NCBI RefSeq assembly: GCF_041378895.1
Contig: NZ_CP144212.1
Coordinates: 2,837,501 to 2,901,500, forward strand
Length of the DNA stretch: 64,000 bases
Origin: Dechloromonas sp. ZY10
Lineage (GTDB): Bacteria; Pseudomonadota; Gammaproteobacteria; Burkholderiales; Rhodocyclaceae
Direction: 5' to 3'
In this document: one piece after another, positions 18,899-30,181 of the stretch
How positions within the stretch are numbered: position 1 is the first letter of the stretch
Layout of the letters: each line of letters starts with the position of its first letter
Program-made: the position numbers and the translations under genes
The notes under the pieces: model-generated
The model's input: only the letters and a program-made list of their open reading frames with translations
Databases searched by the model: none
What the model was told of the DNA's origin: nothing

Positions 18899-19368
18899 CC
18901 TCGCCAGCCGGCCCTCCCGGCAGCAGCTACAAGCAGCCGGTTTCAGTGCTGGTGGTGATCCATACCCCGGCAATGGAGATTTTGCTACTCGAACGGGCCG
19001 CCCACCCCGGCTACTGGCAATCGGTAACCGGCAGCCGAGAAGGCGACGAGGCGCTGGGCCACACGGCCTGGCGCGAGGTGCTTGAAGAAACCGGCATCGA
19101 CTGCCGCCAACACGGACTAAGGGACTGGCAGCAGCAAAACCGCTACGAAATCTTCCCGCAGTGGCGCCATCGTTACGCCCCCGGTGTGACCGAGAACGTC
19201 GAGCACGTCTATTCGCTGTGCCTCAACGAAAAACAGACACCCTGCATCGCCCCGGACGAACACCGCGCCTGGTGCTGGCTCCCCTGGCAGGAAGCAGCGG
19301 CCCGCTGTTTTTCCGCCAGCAACCGCTACGCCATCGAAGCCCTCGCCGGACAGCCAGCCCGCTCTTGA
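18895..19368 (+). CDS. nudB: Dihydroneopterin triphosphate diphosphatase (NudB-like)
   Basis: This 157-residue Nudix hydrolase has a Nudix box with GSREGDEALGHTAWREVLEETG near residues 45-66. It matches NudB, which removes pyrophosphate from dihydroneopterin triphosphate in folate synthesis. In E. coli nudB also lies next to aspS; here the RNase-barstar pair sits between them. It overlaps the barstar gene by four bases. A heat-shock promoter for the next gene begins inside its last codons. Confidence 0.88.
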   Translation: MTSPAGPPGSSYKQPVSVLVVIHTPAMEILLLERAAHPGYWQSVTGSREGDEALGHTAWREVLEETGIDCRQHGLRDWQQQNRYEIFPQWRHRYAPGVTENVEHVYSLCLNEKQTPCIAPDEHRAWCWLPWQEAAARCFSASNRYAIEALAGQPARS

Positions 19369-19391
19369 AACTCGGTTTGCCCACCCTATAT
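19364..19391 (+). promoter_or_regulatory. Sigma32-type heat-shock promoter
   Basis: CTTGAAA (19364-19370), a 13-base spacer and CCCTATAT (19384-19391) match the sigma32 consensus CTTGAAA/CCCCATNT with one mismatch in the -10. It lies 35 bases before the hsp20 start and overlaps the nudB stop. Confidence 0.75.
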
Positions 19392-19425
19392 TGGAGGCAT
19401 TGCAACCCGACCCAAGGAGGCCATC

Positions 19426-19854
19426 ATGGCTAATCTGATGCGTCACGACGCCCATCTCGATTCGCTCGACGACCTGTTTCGCGGCTTTTTTGTCCGCCCG
19501 GTCGAATTCAACCAACACCCGGCAACACCTCCGGCGATCACTCTCGACGTCCGCGAACAAGCCGATGCTTATCTGGTTCACGCCGAACTACCCGGCGCCC
19601 GCAAGGAAAACATTCACGTCACGGTCGACGGCGCACTGGTTTCAATCAGCGCCGAGGTCCGGCAGGAGCGCGAAAGCAAGGAAGGCGAGCGGGTTCTGCG
19701 CAGTGAACGCTACTTCGGCAAAGTATCCCGCTCCTTCCAGCTGGCCCAGGAAATCGACGATAGCCAAGCCAGCGCCCGCTTCACCGACGGCGTGCTCGAA
19801 CTGACCTTGCCAAAGCGCAGCGCCAGCCCGCAACGCCGGCTCTCGATCGAGTAA
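19426..19854 (+). CDS. Small heat-shock protein, Hsp20/alpha-crystallin family
   Basis: This 142-residue ATP-independent holdase has an alpha-crystallin domain at about 40-130. The domain includes ELPGARKENIHVTVDGALVSISAE and the A-x-x-x-x-G-V-L motif (ARFTDGVLELTLPK), with a short C-terminal extension. It keeps unfolding proteins soluble in the cytoplasm. AAGGAGG lies ten bases before the ATG. The sigma32-type promoter upstream indicates heat induction, and a strong terminator follows. Confidence 0.95.
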   Translation: MANLMRHDAHLDSLDDLFRGFFVRPVEFNQHPATPPAITLDVREQADAYLVHAELPGARKENIHVTVDGALVSISAEVRQERESKEGERVLRSERYFGKVSRSFQLAQEIDDSQASARFTDGVLELTLPKRSASPQRRLSIE

Positions 19855-20823
<969 letters not shown>

Positions 20824-20843
20824 ACCTCGCCCCCCACGTACTG

Positions 20844-20867
20844 GAAACCCGCCACCCGGCGGGTTTC
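20844..20867 (+). terminator. Hairpin after argB
   Basis: GAAACCCGCC pairs with GGCGGGTTTC around a 4-base loop, inside a longer CTGGAAA/TTTCCAG frame. It has no good T-tract, so terminator function is likely but unproven. Confidence 0.55.
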
Positions 20868-20879
20868 TCGCTTTCCAGC

Positions 20880-21521
20880 ATGTCACCGCCCCCCACCTGG
20901 CTCTTCGACCTCGACAACACCCTGCACAATGCCTCGGCACGGATTTTTCCGCACATCAACCGGGCCATGCGCGAGTACATCGAACGCCATCTCGGCCTCG
21001 ACCGATACGCTGCCGACCGCCTGCGCGCCGACTACTGGCGGCGCTACGGCGCGACCCTGCTTGGACTGGTCCGCCATCACGCGACCGACCCGCAGCATTT
21101 TCTCGACGAAACCCATCGTTTCCCCGACCTGGAACGGATGATCGTCTTCGAGAAGCCCTTGCTGCACGCGCTGAAGCGCCTGCCCGGGCGCAAGATCCTG
21201 TTCACCAACGGCCCCGCCGCTTACGCCAACGCGGTTCTGGCGCTGACCGGACTGCAGCGCCATTTCGATAGCGTTTATAGCGTCGAGCGCCTGCGCTTTC
21301 AGCCCAAACCGAGCCGTGCCGCCTTCGACATCGTTCTCCGCAACGAGCGACTGACGCCTCACCGCTGCATCCTGGTTGAGGACAGCCTGGAAAATCTGGT
21401 TACTGCCAAGAAACTGGGAATGCGAACGGTCTGGATCAATACCGGAATGCGCCAGTCGCCGTTTGTCGACCTCAAGCTGCGTTCGGTCCGCGAATTACCC
21501 CACCGCTACGGTCGACTATAA
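20880..21521 (+). CDS. Pyrimidine 5'-nucleotidase-like HAD hydrolase
   Basis: This 213-residue HAD phosphatase has the nucleophile motif FDLDNTLHNA at residues 9-18, motif II in KILFTNGPAAYANAVL, the lysine in FQPKPSRAAFDIVL and motif III in ILVEDSLENLVTAKKLGM. It resembles the Sdt1-like pyrimidine 5'-nucleotidase subfamily found next to argB and slmA in betaproteobacteria. Substrate preference is inference. Its 3' end contains TATAAT, which may serve as the -10 of slmA. Confidence 0.85.
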   Translation: MSPPPTWLFDLDNTLHNASARIFPHINRAMREYIERHLGLDRYAADRLRADYWRRYGATLLGLVRHHATDPQHFLDETHRFPDLERMIVFEKPLLHALKRLPGRKILFTNGPAAYANAVLALTGLQRHFDSVYSVERLRFQPKPSRAAFDIVLRNERLTPHRCILVEDSLENLVTAKKLGMRTVWINTGMRQSPFVDLKLRSVRELPHRYGRL

Positions 21522-21577
21522 TTTTTTGGCATTTTCCGGCATCCTTGCGGCTACTTCATTTTGTACAACAAGAAAAC

Positions 21578-22177
21578 ATGGCCAGCAAACCCGGAGAACG
21601 CCGCCTGCAGATTCTGCAAACCCTCGCCGGTATGCTCGAAAGCCCGCAAGGCGAAAAAATCACCACCGCTGCCCTGGCAGCCCGCCTTGCATGCTCGGAA
21701 GCCGCGCTCTACCGCCACTTTGCAAGCAAGGCCCAGATGTATGACGGCCTGATCGAATTCATCGAACAAAGCCTGTTTGGCGTAATCAACCGGATCACCG
21801 GTGAAGAACCAGACGGCCTCCGTCAGGTCGAGGCCATCCTGGGTCTGCTACTCAACTTTGCCCAGAAGAACCGGGGCATGACGCGGGTTTTGATTGGCGA
21901 TGCGCTGGTACACGAAAACGAACGCCTGCAACTGCGGATCAATGCCCTGCTCGACAAGCTCGAGGCCGCGCTCAAGCAGGCTCTGCGCATCGCCGCAACG
22001 CAGGGCACTCTGGCCGAGCAAGCCGATTTTGCAGCGCTCGCCAACCTGCTGCGCTGCTACGCCGTCGGGCGCTGGGAACAATACGCACGCAGCGGTTTCT
22101 CCCGCGAACCCTTGGCTAGTTGGCCGCAGCAATGGCCAATGCTGTATTGCGCCTGCCTGTCGCAGGCCGGTCGTTAG
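21578..22177 (+). CDS. slmA: Nucleoid occlusion factor SlmA (TetR family)
   Basis: This 199-residue protein has an N-terminal TetR helix-turn-helix (ITTAALAARLACSEAALYRHFASKAQMYDGLIEFIE). Its flanking sequence matches SlmA, which binds DNA and antagonises FtsZ assembly over the nucleoid. The ATG at 21578 (MASKPGERR) is the better start. A TATAAT at 21517-21522 may be its promoter. In some betaproteobacteria this family is only annotated by similarity; I saw no E. coli-type SlmA site in the window. Confidence 0.82.
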   Translation: MASKPGERRLQILQTLAGMLESPQGEKITTAALAARLACSEAALYRHFASKAQMYDGLIEFIEQSLFGVINRITGEEPDGLRQVEAILGLLLNFAQKNRGMTRVLIGDALVHENERLQLRINALLDKLEAALKQALRIAATQGTLAEQADFAALANLLRCYAVGRWEQYARSGFSREPLASWPQQWPMLYCACLSQAGR

Positions 22178-22274
22178 CGGCGTGCCTGCGACTAACCCGC
22201 TTGGTGGCAAGCTTGCCTGCCCGTCATTGCCAACTTTGAGAAAGAACGGGGGCGCCGCAGCGCCCCGGAAATAC

Positions 22275-23491
<1,217 letters not shown>

Positions 23492-23508
<17 letters not shown>

Positions 23509-24175
23509 GTTTGACCGCAGCCGTTGCTGGGGGCGTTTTCGGCGCTGCCTGCCGAGGCTCAGGCAAAGGCATGTCGAGCCAGCCGGCAAGAACCTGTTCC
23601 GCCTCTTCGATCCCGGTCTTTTTCAGACTCGAAAACAACTGTGCCGAATACCGGCCGCCGTTGCTGCCTTCGGTCCAGGTGGCAATTTCCGCCCGCACCG
23701 CGCGCAATACCTTGGTCTGGTCCTGGCGGCTGAGCTTATCGGCCTTCGAGAGCAGGATATGCAGCGGTCGGCCAGTCGGCCGGAACCAGTCAATCATGCG
23801 CCGATCGAGATCGGTGAAAGGGCGCCGGATATCCATGATCAGTACCAAGCCGACCAATGGTCCGCGCCGGGTCAGATAGGGACCGATCAACCCTTCCCAT
23901 TGGGCACGAATTTCCTCGGGCGCCTTGGCAAAACCATATCCCGGGAGGTCGACGAAATACTTGCCTTCGGCCAGCGTGAAATAATTCAGGTGCTGCGTCC
24001 GCCCTGGCGTTTTACTGACGAAGGCGAGCCGCACACGGCCTGCCAGGGTGTTAATCGCCGAAGATTTGCCGGCATTCGAACGGCCAGCGAAAGCCACCTC
24101 GCTACGGGCGTCGGTAGGCAAGTCGCGCAGGTGCGCCACGGTGGTGTGAAAAACAGCTTTCTGGAACAAAGGCAT
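23492..24175 (-). CDS. engB: Ribosome-biogenesis GTPase EngB/YsxC
   Basis: This 227-residue TRAFAC GTPase acts in 50S assembly. G1 is GRSNAGKSS near residue 31; G2/G3 are in [11 protein letters not shown] and [14 protein letters not shown]4 is LSKADKLS. The Pro/Ala-rich tail is a common variable end. Its last codons overlap the terminator of the antisense small-RNA candidate. It is divergent from the cytochrome c4 gene. Confidence 0.96.
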
Positions 24176-24285
24176 AAAAAACTCGCAAGACCCGCCTTGT
24201 TAAAGGGCGAAGTGATATAGAATAGCAGGTTTGTAACTTCCGTTCCGGTCAAAGCGCCCACAAACGCGCACTAGGAGTCCGAAAA

Positions 24286-24921
24286 ATGATTCGTACCGCG
24301 GCAATGGCAATCCTCCTCGCCACCAGTTTCGTTACCCACGCTTCCGATGAAGCCAAGGCCAAGGCCGACCCTGCCAAGGGCAAAGCCATCGCCGAAACCG
24401 TTTGCGTGGCCTGCCACGGCGCCGACGGCAACAGCGCTGCCTCGGCTAACCCGCATCTGGCCGGGCAGATCGAGGAATACCTGTTCAAGCAACTGAAAAA
24501 CTTCAAGGCCGCCGACGGCAAGCCCGCCGCCCGGAACAACCCGATCATGGGCGGCATGGTTGCCGGCTTGTCGGAAGAAGACATGAAGAACGTCGCTGCC
24601 TGGTTCTCCAGCCAGAAGCTGAAGCCAGCTTCCGCCAAGGACGAATCCAAGCTTGCTCTCGGCCAGAAGCTGTGGCGCCAGGGCGACTTCAAGAAGGGTA
24701 TCCCGGCCTGTGCCGGCTGCCACGGCCCAGCCGGCGCTGGCATGCCCGCCCAGTACCCGCGCCTGTCCGGCCAATTCGCCGAATACACCGAGGCCCAGCT
24801 GAAGGCCTTCCGTGTTGACGAGCGCAACAATGACCCGGAAAAGATGATGCGCACGATTGCCGCCAAGCTTTCTGACGTCGAAATCAAGGCCGTTTCGGAA
24901 TACGCCGCCGGTCTGCGCTAA
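24286..24921 (+). CDS. Di-haem cytochrome c4
   Basis: This 211-residue periplasmic cytochrome has a signal peptide ending near THAS and two c-type haem motifs, CVACH (residues 40-44) and CAGCH (near 141-145), with axial methionines in NPIMGGM and the matching C-terminal lobe. Cytochrome c4 carries electrons to terminal oxidases. It is divergent from engB, a widespread arrangement. A terminator follows the stop. Confidence 0.95.
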   Translation: MIRTAAMAILLATSFVTHASDEAKAKADPAKGKAIAETVCVACHGADGNSAASANPHLAGQIEEYLFKQLKNFKAADGKPAARNNPIMGGMVAGLSEEDMKNVAAWFSSQKLKPASAKDESKLALGQKLWRQGDFKKGIPACAGCHGPAGAGMPAQYPRLSGQFAEYTEAQLKAFRVDERNNDPEKMMRTIAAKLSDVEIKAVSEYAAGLR

Positions 24922-24939
24922 GCGGTTCCGCACGCAAGC

Positions 24940-24967
24940 AAAAGGCAGCCCCAGTGGCTGCCTTTTT
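24940..24967 (+). terminator. Intrinsic terminator after cytochrome c4
   Basis: GGCAGCC (24944-24950) pairs with GGCTGCC (24956-24962), flanked by A and five T. Confidence 0.85.
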
Positions 24968-25092
24968 GTTGCCCGCCGTCTGCTGGGACCACGAGCAACG
25001 ATCAATGCCAGGAGGAGCAGCCTTGTTCGCCAGCAGCGGCAGGACTAGACTGAAGCCGCAGCATCCGATCCCCCCGATAGAGGAGAAGCAAA

Positions 25093-25524
25093 ATGAAAAC
25101 GCTCAAGCAACTGCTCGCCGAAAAACAGCATCCGCTCGCCGTCGTTTCTCCCGCCGATACCGTTTTTCACGCTCTCGGCGTGATGGCGCAGCACGACGTT
25201 GGCGCCTTGCTGGTACTTGATGGCGAGGCACTGGTCGGCATTTTTTCCGAACGTGATTACGCCCGCAAGGTGATCCTGCACGGCAAAGCCTCAAAGGACA
25301 CCCCGGTACGCGACATCATGAGCGAGCGCGTAGTCTACGTCACCCCCGATCAAACCCTGGATCAGTGCATGGCGCTGATGACCGAAAAACGTTTCCGCCA
25401 TCTGCCGGTACTCAATACCGACGGCAGCGTCGCCGGAATCATCTCGATTGGCGACCTGGTCAAGGAAACCATCAGTTCGCAGCAGTTCATCATCGATGAA
25501 CTGGCGCGTTACATCAGCAGCTAA
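25093..25524 (+). CDS. Two-CBS-domain protein
   Basis: This 143-residue protein consists of a CBS pair (about 10-65 and 75-135), with VGIFSERDYARKV and the second repeat ending IISIGDLVKE. Such stand-alone CBS modules bind adenine nucleotides and often act as energy sensors; the partner is unknown. AGGAG lies nine bases before the ATG. The HDOD gene follows after 3 bases, so the pair is probably an operon. Confidence 0.9.
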   Translation: MKTLKQLLAEKQHPLAVVSPADTVFHALGVMAQHDVGALLVLDGEALVGIFSERDYARKVILHGKASKDTPVRDIMSERVVYVTPDQTLDQCMALMTEKRFRHLPVLNTDGSVAGIISIGDLVKETISSQQFIIDELARYISS

Positions 25525-25527
25525 TTC

Positions 25528-26373
25528 ATGTCCGTTACCGACTGCCGCCACCATAAGCTTCTCACTCGCATTACCAGCGATTTGGCCGGGCAGGCCAATT
25601 TCCCCACCTGCCTGGATGCGGCAGTCGCAGTGCGCAATACCTTGCAGCAAGAGCAGGTCACGCTGGAAATGCTGCGTGAGGCAGTGGCGGGCTCGCCGCT
25701 GATTGCGGCCCGTATTCTTCGCTTGGCCAATGCCAGCGCCTACAACCCGGGTGGCAAAGTGATTGCCGACCTGGGGTCAGCAATCAGTCGGATCGGCTTC
25801 GAGGCGGTCCGCAGCATTTCGCTGGCCATCGCCATTGCCCAGATGAACGCGCCGCAGCAACCACCTCATTTTGCAGCCATTGCTGCCGCCACGCTGGAGC
25901 ACTCGCTACAGGTGGCGGCAATAGCCCGCACACTGGCGCGCACCCTCGGCCGAATCAACCCGGACGAAGCAATGCTGGCCGGACTGGTGCACGACATCGG
26001 GATCTTTTACCTGCTTTATCACGCTGCCGAAGCCAGTGATTACCGCCAAGACTCAGCGTTGCTCGACGATCTGCTCGCCTGCCACCATGAGGCTATCGGC
26101 GAGCAGTTGCTGCTGGCCCTGGCCCTGCCCGGACGGATCATTCGTGCCGTCAGCGAACATGAGCACCTGCAGCACGTCGAGACCCCCTCCTCGATCCGCG
26201 ACGTCCTGTACTTCGCCAACCTGCTCGCCACCCCGGTAGCAAGCGAAATCTCGCTGGACCTGCCCGCAGCCGAACGCGAATTGCGCCAACTTGACCGCGA
26301 GCGCTATCAGGCCATTCTGAGCCATGCCGAAGATCACATTGCCGACCTGCGAACCGCCCTCGCTGCCGCCTGA
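25528..26373 (+). CDS. HDOD domain protein
   Basis: This 281-residue protein contains an HDOD domain (about 20-225), with LLRLANASAYNP-like and VHDIGIFYLLYH motifs. HDOD proteins are signalling proteins related to HD phosphohydrolases but usually lack full catalytic metal ligands. It follows the CBS protein by 3 bases. The regulatory role is inference. Confidence 0.88.
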   Translation: MSVTDCRHHKLLTRITSDLAGQANFPTCLDAAVAVRNTLQQEQVTLEMLREAVAGSPLIAARILRLANASAYNPGGKVIADLGSAISRIGFEAVRSISLAIAIAQMNAPQQPPHFAAIAAATLEHSLQVAAIARTLARTLGRINPDEAMLAGLVHDIGIFYLLYHAAEASDYRQDSALLDDLLACHHEAIGEQLLLALALPGRIIRAVSEHEHLQHVETPSSIRDVLYFANLLATPVASEISLDLPAAERELRQLDRERYQAILSHAEDHIADLRTALAAA

Positions 26374-26427
26374 ACTCACCGTGCGGAGCGTGGTCCGAAC
26401 CAGGTAGCCAATTGTTCAGCGACCATT

Positions 26428-27360
26428 ATGCCTCCTGATCTGCCAGCAATCCCGAGCAGCGAAATCACCCCGCCCGAGGTTTTTTCCCAGCGGCGGCGGT
26501 TGCTGCTTGCCGGTGCTGCCGGCTTGCTCGGTAGCACCGGCAGCGCTGCCACCACGAACCGCGAAGAGCCACTCATCGCCAGCCGCAACCCGCGCTTTGC
26601 CCTCGATGACAAGCCCACCCCGCTAGCCACCATGACCGGCTACGGCAACTTCTACGAATTCGGCCCGGACAAAGATAGCCCGGCGAAAAATGCGTACCGC
26701 CTGCGCCTGCGGCCGTGGACGCTTACGGTCGACGGCGAAGTCAGGCAAAAAAGGACTTTCGCAATCGAAGACATCCTCGGCTGGGGCGGCCTTGAAGAAC
26801 GGACCTATCGTTTTCGCTGCGTCGAGGGCTGGAGCGCCGTCGTACCCTGGATCGGCCTGCCCTTCAACGAACTGCTGAAGCGCGTCGAATTGACCGGCAA
26901 TGCCCGCTTCGTCGAGTTCTGGAGCCTCGCCGACCCTGAACAAATGCCTTATGTCCGCACCCCATTCCTCGACTGGCCTTACGTCGAGGCGCTACGCCTG
27001 GACGAAGCGGGACATCCGCTGACCCTGCTCGCCGTCGGAATGTACGGCCAGGTCATGCCCAAGCAGAGCGGCGCCCCGCTGCGCCTGATCGTGCCCTGGA
27101 AATATGGCTTCAAGGGTGCCAAGTCGATCGTCCGCATCCGCTTTGTCGAAAAGCAGCCAGCCACGGTGTGGACCAAGGCCGGCCCCGACGAATACGGGTT
27201 CTACTCCAACGTCAATCCCGAGGTGCCGCACAAGCGCTGGAGCCAGAGCCACGAGCGGCGCCTGGGCGAATTTTTCAAGCGCAAGACGCTACCCTTCAAC
27301 GGCTATGCCGAACAAGTTGCCGGGCTGTACGCCGGCATGGATTTGAAGCTTAATTTTTGA
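26428..27360 (+). CDS. msrP: Protein-methionine-sulfoxide reductase catalytic subunit MsrP
   Basis: This 310-residue periplasmic molybdoenzyme repairs oxidised methionines. The N-terminus has a Tat signal (QRRRLLLAGAAG near residue 14). The molybdenum ligand cysteine is in RFRCVEGWSAVVPWIG near residue 131. Typical YedY motifs include WKYGFKGAKSIVRI. It is directly followed by the haem subunit msrQ with a one-base stop/start overlap. Confidence 0.96.
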   Translation: MPPDLPAIPSSEITPPEVFSQRRRLLLAGAAGLLGSTGSAATTNREEPLIASRNPRFALDDKPTPLATMTGYGNFYEFGPDKDSPAKNAYRLRLRPWTLTVDGEVRQKRTFAIEDILGWGGLEERTYRFRCVEGWSAVVPWIGLPFNELLKRVELTGNARFVEFWSLADPEQMPYVRTPFLDWPYVEALRLDEAGHPLTLLAVGMYGQVMPKQSGAPLRLIVPWKYGFKGAKSIVRIRFVEKQPATVWTKAGPDEYGFYSNVNPEVPHKRWSQSHERRLGEFFKRKTLPFNGYAEQVAGLYAGMDLKLNF

Positions 27361-28073
27361 TGACCGCCACCCCCAACCTGCCTCAAACAACGGCTCCAAC
27401 CCCGCCTCGCCTCGCTGCCGTGAAGGCCCTCCTGTTCGCGCTCTGCCTACTTCCCTTGCTCCGCCTGGCGTGGGCCGCCTGGCATGATGACTTTGGTGCC
27501 AACCCCGTTGAATTCGTGCAACGCTGGACCGGCATCTGGACCTTCAACCTGCTGTTGCTGACCCTTTGCATCTCGCCCCTGCGCGCCTTCACCGGTCGCC
27601 CCTGGCTGATCCGGCTGCGGCGGATGCTCGGCCTGTTCTGTTTTTTTTACGCCAGCCTGCACTTCCTGTCCTACATCGGCTTTGACCACAGTTTCGAAGT
27701 CGATGCCATCGCCCGCGACATTCTCAAACGCCCCTTCGTCAGCGCTGGCTTTGCCGCCTTCGTGCTACTGCTGCCGCTGGCGGCGACCTCGTCGAATCGC
27801 GCCATCCGCTGGCTTGGAGGGCGCCGTTGGCAGGACCTGCACCGGGCCATTTACCCAATTGCATTGCTCGCCTGTGTGCACTACTTCTGGCTGGTCAAGG
27901 CCACTGCACTGCTTTGGCCGCTGGCCTACAGCCTCGCTGTAACCGCCCTGCTGGGCTGGCGCATGCAAGCCTGGAAGCGCAAGGCACAGGTCGCCGCGCC
28001 CACACCCGGAACGCGAGTGCAGCCTGTGCATTTTCACCAGCAACGTCCCAAATCAGGTTCAGCGACCGACTGA
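27360..28073 (+). CDS. msrQ: MsrQ haem-binding membrane subunit
   Basis: This 237-residue ferric-reductase-like membrane protein passes quinone electrons to MsrP. It has about six helices with haem-ligand-type histidines in YASLHFLSYIGFDH and LHRAIYPIALLACVHYFW. The ATG at 27360 shares its first base with the msrP TGA. The C-terminal tail is variable and polar. Confidence 0.93.
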   Translation: MTATPNLPQTTAPTPPRLAAVKALLFALCLLPLLRLAWAAWHDDFGANPVEFVQRWTGIWTFNLLLLTLCISPLRAFTGRPWLIRLRRMLGLFCFFYASLHFLSYIGFDHSFEVDAIARDILKRPFVSAGFAAFVLLLPLAATSSNRAIRWLGGRRWQDLHRAIYPIALLACVHYFWLVKATALLWPLAYSLAVTALLGWRMQAWKRKAQVAAPTPGTRVQPVHFHQQRPKSGSATD

Positions 28074-28126
28074 TAGCCAGTCGTAGTAGTAACCCCCGGG
28101 ACCAGGTTTGTTTTTTGGCTTTTTAG

Positions 28127-28157
28127 CGGGTTGACCGTGAAACCCACGGTCAACCCG
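28127..28157. repeat. Inward-facing GTTGACCGTG hairpin between msrQ and bioC
   Basis: A 13-bp stem CGGGTTGACCGTG (28127-28139) pairs with its complement (28145-28157) around AAACC. It is a second copy of the 7775-7799 architecture and also sits between convergent genes. Confidence 0.7.
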
Positions 28158-28171
28158 GCTTGAGACTGTTT

Positions 28172-29086
28172 TTAGCCGAGCTTGCGCTTCAGGCCATCGA
28201 GGTTAACCACCGCCCGACCATCCGGAGTCTGCTTGGGCGCAACCTTCCAGGCATGACCATAAACCACCTCGAAGGTAGCCGGCAGCTTGCCGTTTTCGCG
28301 CAGTCGCTCGTAAGCCGCGCGCACGGCCTGCCAACGATTGCGGCCGGTCAGGCCATGGCGGCGCATCTTCAGTGCGCAGGCCGAACCCGCGCCACGCAGT
28401 TCAGCCAGCATCCGGTCGAATTCGTCGTAGGTCAGACGAATCACTTCCATATCCATCACCGGATCGGCAAAACCGCAAGCGACCAGCATATCTCCCAGAT
28501 CGTGCATATCGGCAAAGCGCTGGGTATGCGCATAGCCATCGGCAAATGCGCTGCGTAGCTCATGCAGGGTATCCGGCCCGAAGGTTGAAAACATCAGCAA
28601 GCCACCGATATCCAGCACCCGTTGCGCTTCGGCAAGCGCCGGCAGAGGATTGTCCAGCCAGTGCAGCAGCAGATTGGACCAGACCAGATCAACCGAGCGT
28701 GCCGCCAACGGCAATTGCGTCGCATCGGCAGCCAGCCGGAGCGGTGCGCTACGCTTGCCCAATCCGAACAGGCGCCGCCAACCGCTACGCCGGTCGTCGA
28801 TCTGCGCCAGCATCGCCGGCGCCAGATCGAGGCCCAGCCACTGCGCCTGCGGATAGCGTGCATTCAGTGCGTCGAGACTACCCCCGGCACTGCAGCCAAG
28901 ATCAAGGATGCGCCGGGGCTCGATCCGCACATAATCGAGGCGCTCGTGCATGCGGCGGTCGATTTCGCGAACCAGGAAATCATGCTCGCGATAAGTGGCA
29001 GCGGCCCGACCAAACCGCCGCGCCACCTGCGCATGCTCAACGAAACTGCCGGGCGGCAAACCGGCAGTGGCAGAGGTGCCGTTCAA
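28172..29086 (-). CDS. bioC: Malonyl-ACP O-methyltransferase BioC
   Basis: This SAM-dependent methyltransferase starts the pimelate branch of biotin synthesis. Motif I is [16 protein letters not shown], and the post-core segment [19 protein letters not shown] is typical of BioC. I take TTG at 29086, which overlaps the bioB TGA by four bases and gives 304 residues, a common BioC length; upstream extension would run into bioB. The start is the least certain point. Confidence 0.88.
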   Translation of the reverse strand: MNGTSATAGLPPGSFVEHAQVARRFGRAAATYREHDFLVREIDRRMHERLDYVRIEPRRILDLGCSAGGSLDALNARYPQAQWLGLDLAPAMLAQIDDRRSGWRRLFGLGKRSAPLRLAADATQLPLAARSVDLVWSNLLLHWLDNPLPALAEAQRVLDIGGLLMFSTFGPDTLHELRSAFADGYAHTQRFADMHDLGDMLVACGFADPVMDMEVIRLTYDEFDRMLAELRGAGSACALKMRRHGLTGRNRWQAVRAAYERLRENGKLPATFEVVYGHAWKVAPKQTPDGRAVVNLDGLKRKLG

Positions 29087-30069
29087 ACCGCCTTGAGACC
29101 GAGGCGGGCAAACAGTTGGTCGTCGCGGTCGACGTCCGGGTTGCCGGTGGTTAGCAGGCGTTCGCCGTAGAACATCGAATTGGCACCGGCAAGGAAACAC
29201 AGCGCCTGCAACTCGTCACTCATTTCCTGGCGACCGGCCGACAGGCGAACCCAGGAACTCGGCATGGTGATCCGTGCCGCAGCAATGGTGCGCACGAATT
29301 CAAAGGGATCGAGACGATCATTGGCCGCCATCGGCGTCCCCGGGATCGGCACCAGATTATTGATCGGCACCGACTCCGGCGCCTTGGGCAGGTTGGCCAG
29401 TTGCACGATCAAACCTGCACGGTTCTTGCGAGACTCGCCCATGCCGATGATACCGCCGGAACAGACGTTGATTCCGGCATCGCGCACCTGCTCCAGCGTA
29501 TCGATGCGATCGTCGTGGGTATGGCTCTTGATCACCTGGCCATAGAATTCCTTGTCGGTATCCAGGTTGTGGTTGTAATAGTCAAGGCCTGCTTCCTTCA
29601 GCTTGCCGGCCTGACCATCCTTGAGCATGCCCAGAGTAACGCAAGTCTGCATCCCCAGTGCCTTGACCTCACGCACCATCTCCAGGACCTTGTCGAGATC
29701 GCCGTCCTTGGGGCCGCGCCAGGCAGCGCCCATGCAGAAGCGGGACGCGCCCTTGGCCTTGGCGGCCTGCGCGGCAGCCACCACTTCGTCGATCGGCATC
29801 AGCCGCTCGCGCTCGGTATCGGTCTGGTAGCGGGCGGATTGGGAACAATAACCACAATCCTCGGAACAACCGCCGGTCTTGACCGAAAGCAGCGTCGAGC
29901 GTTGAATGGCATTTGCATCAAAATGCTCGCGGTGCACTGCCTGGGCACGCCAGATCAAATCCATGAGCGGCAGGTCGTAGAGAGCGAGGACTTCCTCGAC
30001 CGTCCAGCGATGACGGGACTCCGAAGAAGCCTGCGGAGCGGAAGCGGCGGCGGTAGAACAAGCGAGCAT
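29083..30069 (-). CDS. bioB: Biotin synthase
   Basis: This 328-residue radical-SAM enzyme inserts sulfur into dethiobiotin. The CxxxCxxC cluster is in [16 protein letters not shown] near residues 61-75, followed by [18 protein letters not shown] and [11 protein letters not shown], which ligate the second cluster. I chose the ATG at 30069 ([13 protein letters not shown]). bioC follows with a four-base overlap; comF lies opposite. A strong promoter sits 60-90 bases upstream. Confidence 0.97.
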   Translation of the reverse strand: MLACSTAAASAPQASSESRHRWTVEEVLALYDLPLMDLIWRAQAVHREHFDANAIQRSTLLSVKTGGCSEDCGYCSQSARYQTDTERERLMPIDEVVAAAQAAKAKGASRFCMGAAWRGPKDGDLDKVLEMVREVKALGMQTCVTLGMLKDGQAGKLKEAGLDYYNHNLDTDKEFYGQVIKSHTHDDRIDTLEQVRDAGINVCSGGIIGMGESRKNRAGLIVQLANLPKAPESVPINNLVPIPGTPMAANDRLDPFEFVRTIAAARITMPSSWVRLSAGRQEMSDELQALCFLAGANSMFYGERLLTTGNPDVDRDDQLFARLGLKAV

Positions 30070-30118
30070 GACTGGCCTTGCAAAAAAATCGTTGAAAATC
30101 AGCGACGAAACACGTCCG

Positions 30119-30156
30119 TAATTATGAATTATCTCGAACGTGCTCTGCGCTGTCAA
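30119..30156 (-). promoter_or_regulatory. Sigma70-type bioB promoter with overlapping palindrome
   Basis: On the minus strand TTGACA (30151-30156), a 17-base spacer and GATAAT (30128-30133) form a near-perfect promoter. The palindrome TAATTATGAATTA (30119-30131) overlaps and follows the -10, a plausible operator position. I cannot match it to BirA or another known biotin regulator. Confidence 0.65.
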
Positions 30157-30181
30157 TTTTACCCCAGCCCGGAGGCGCAGC

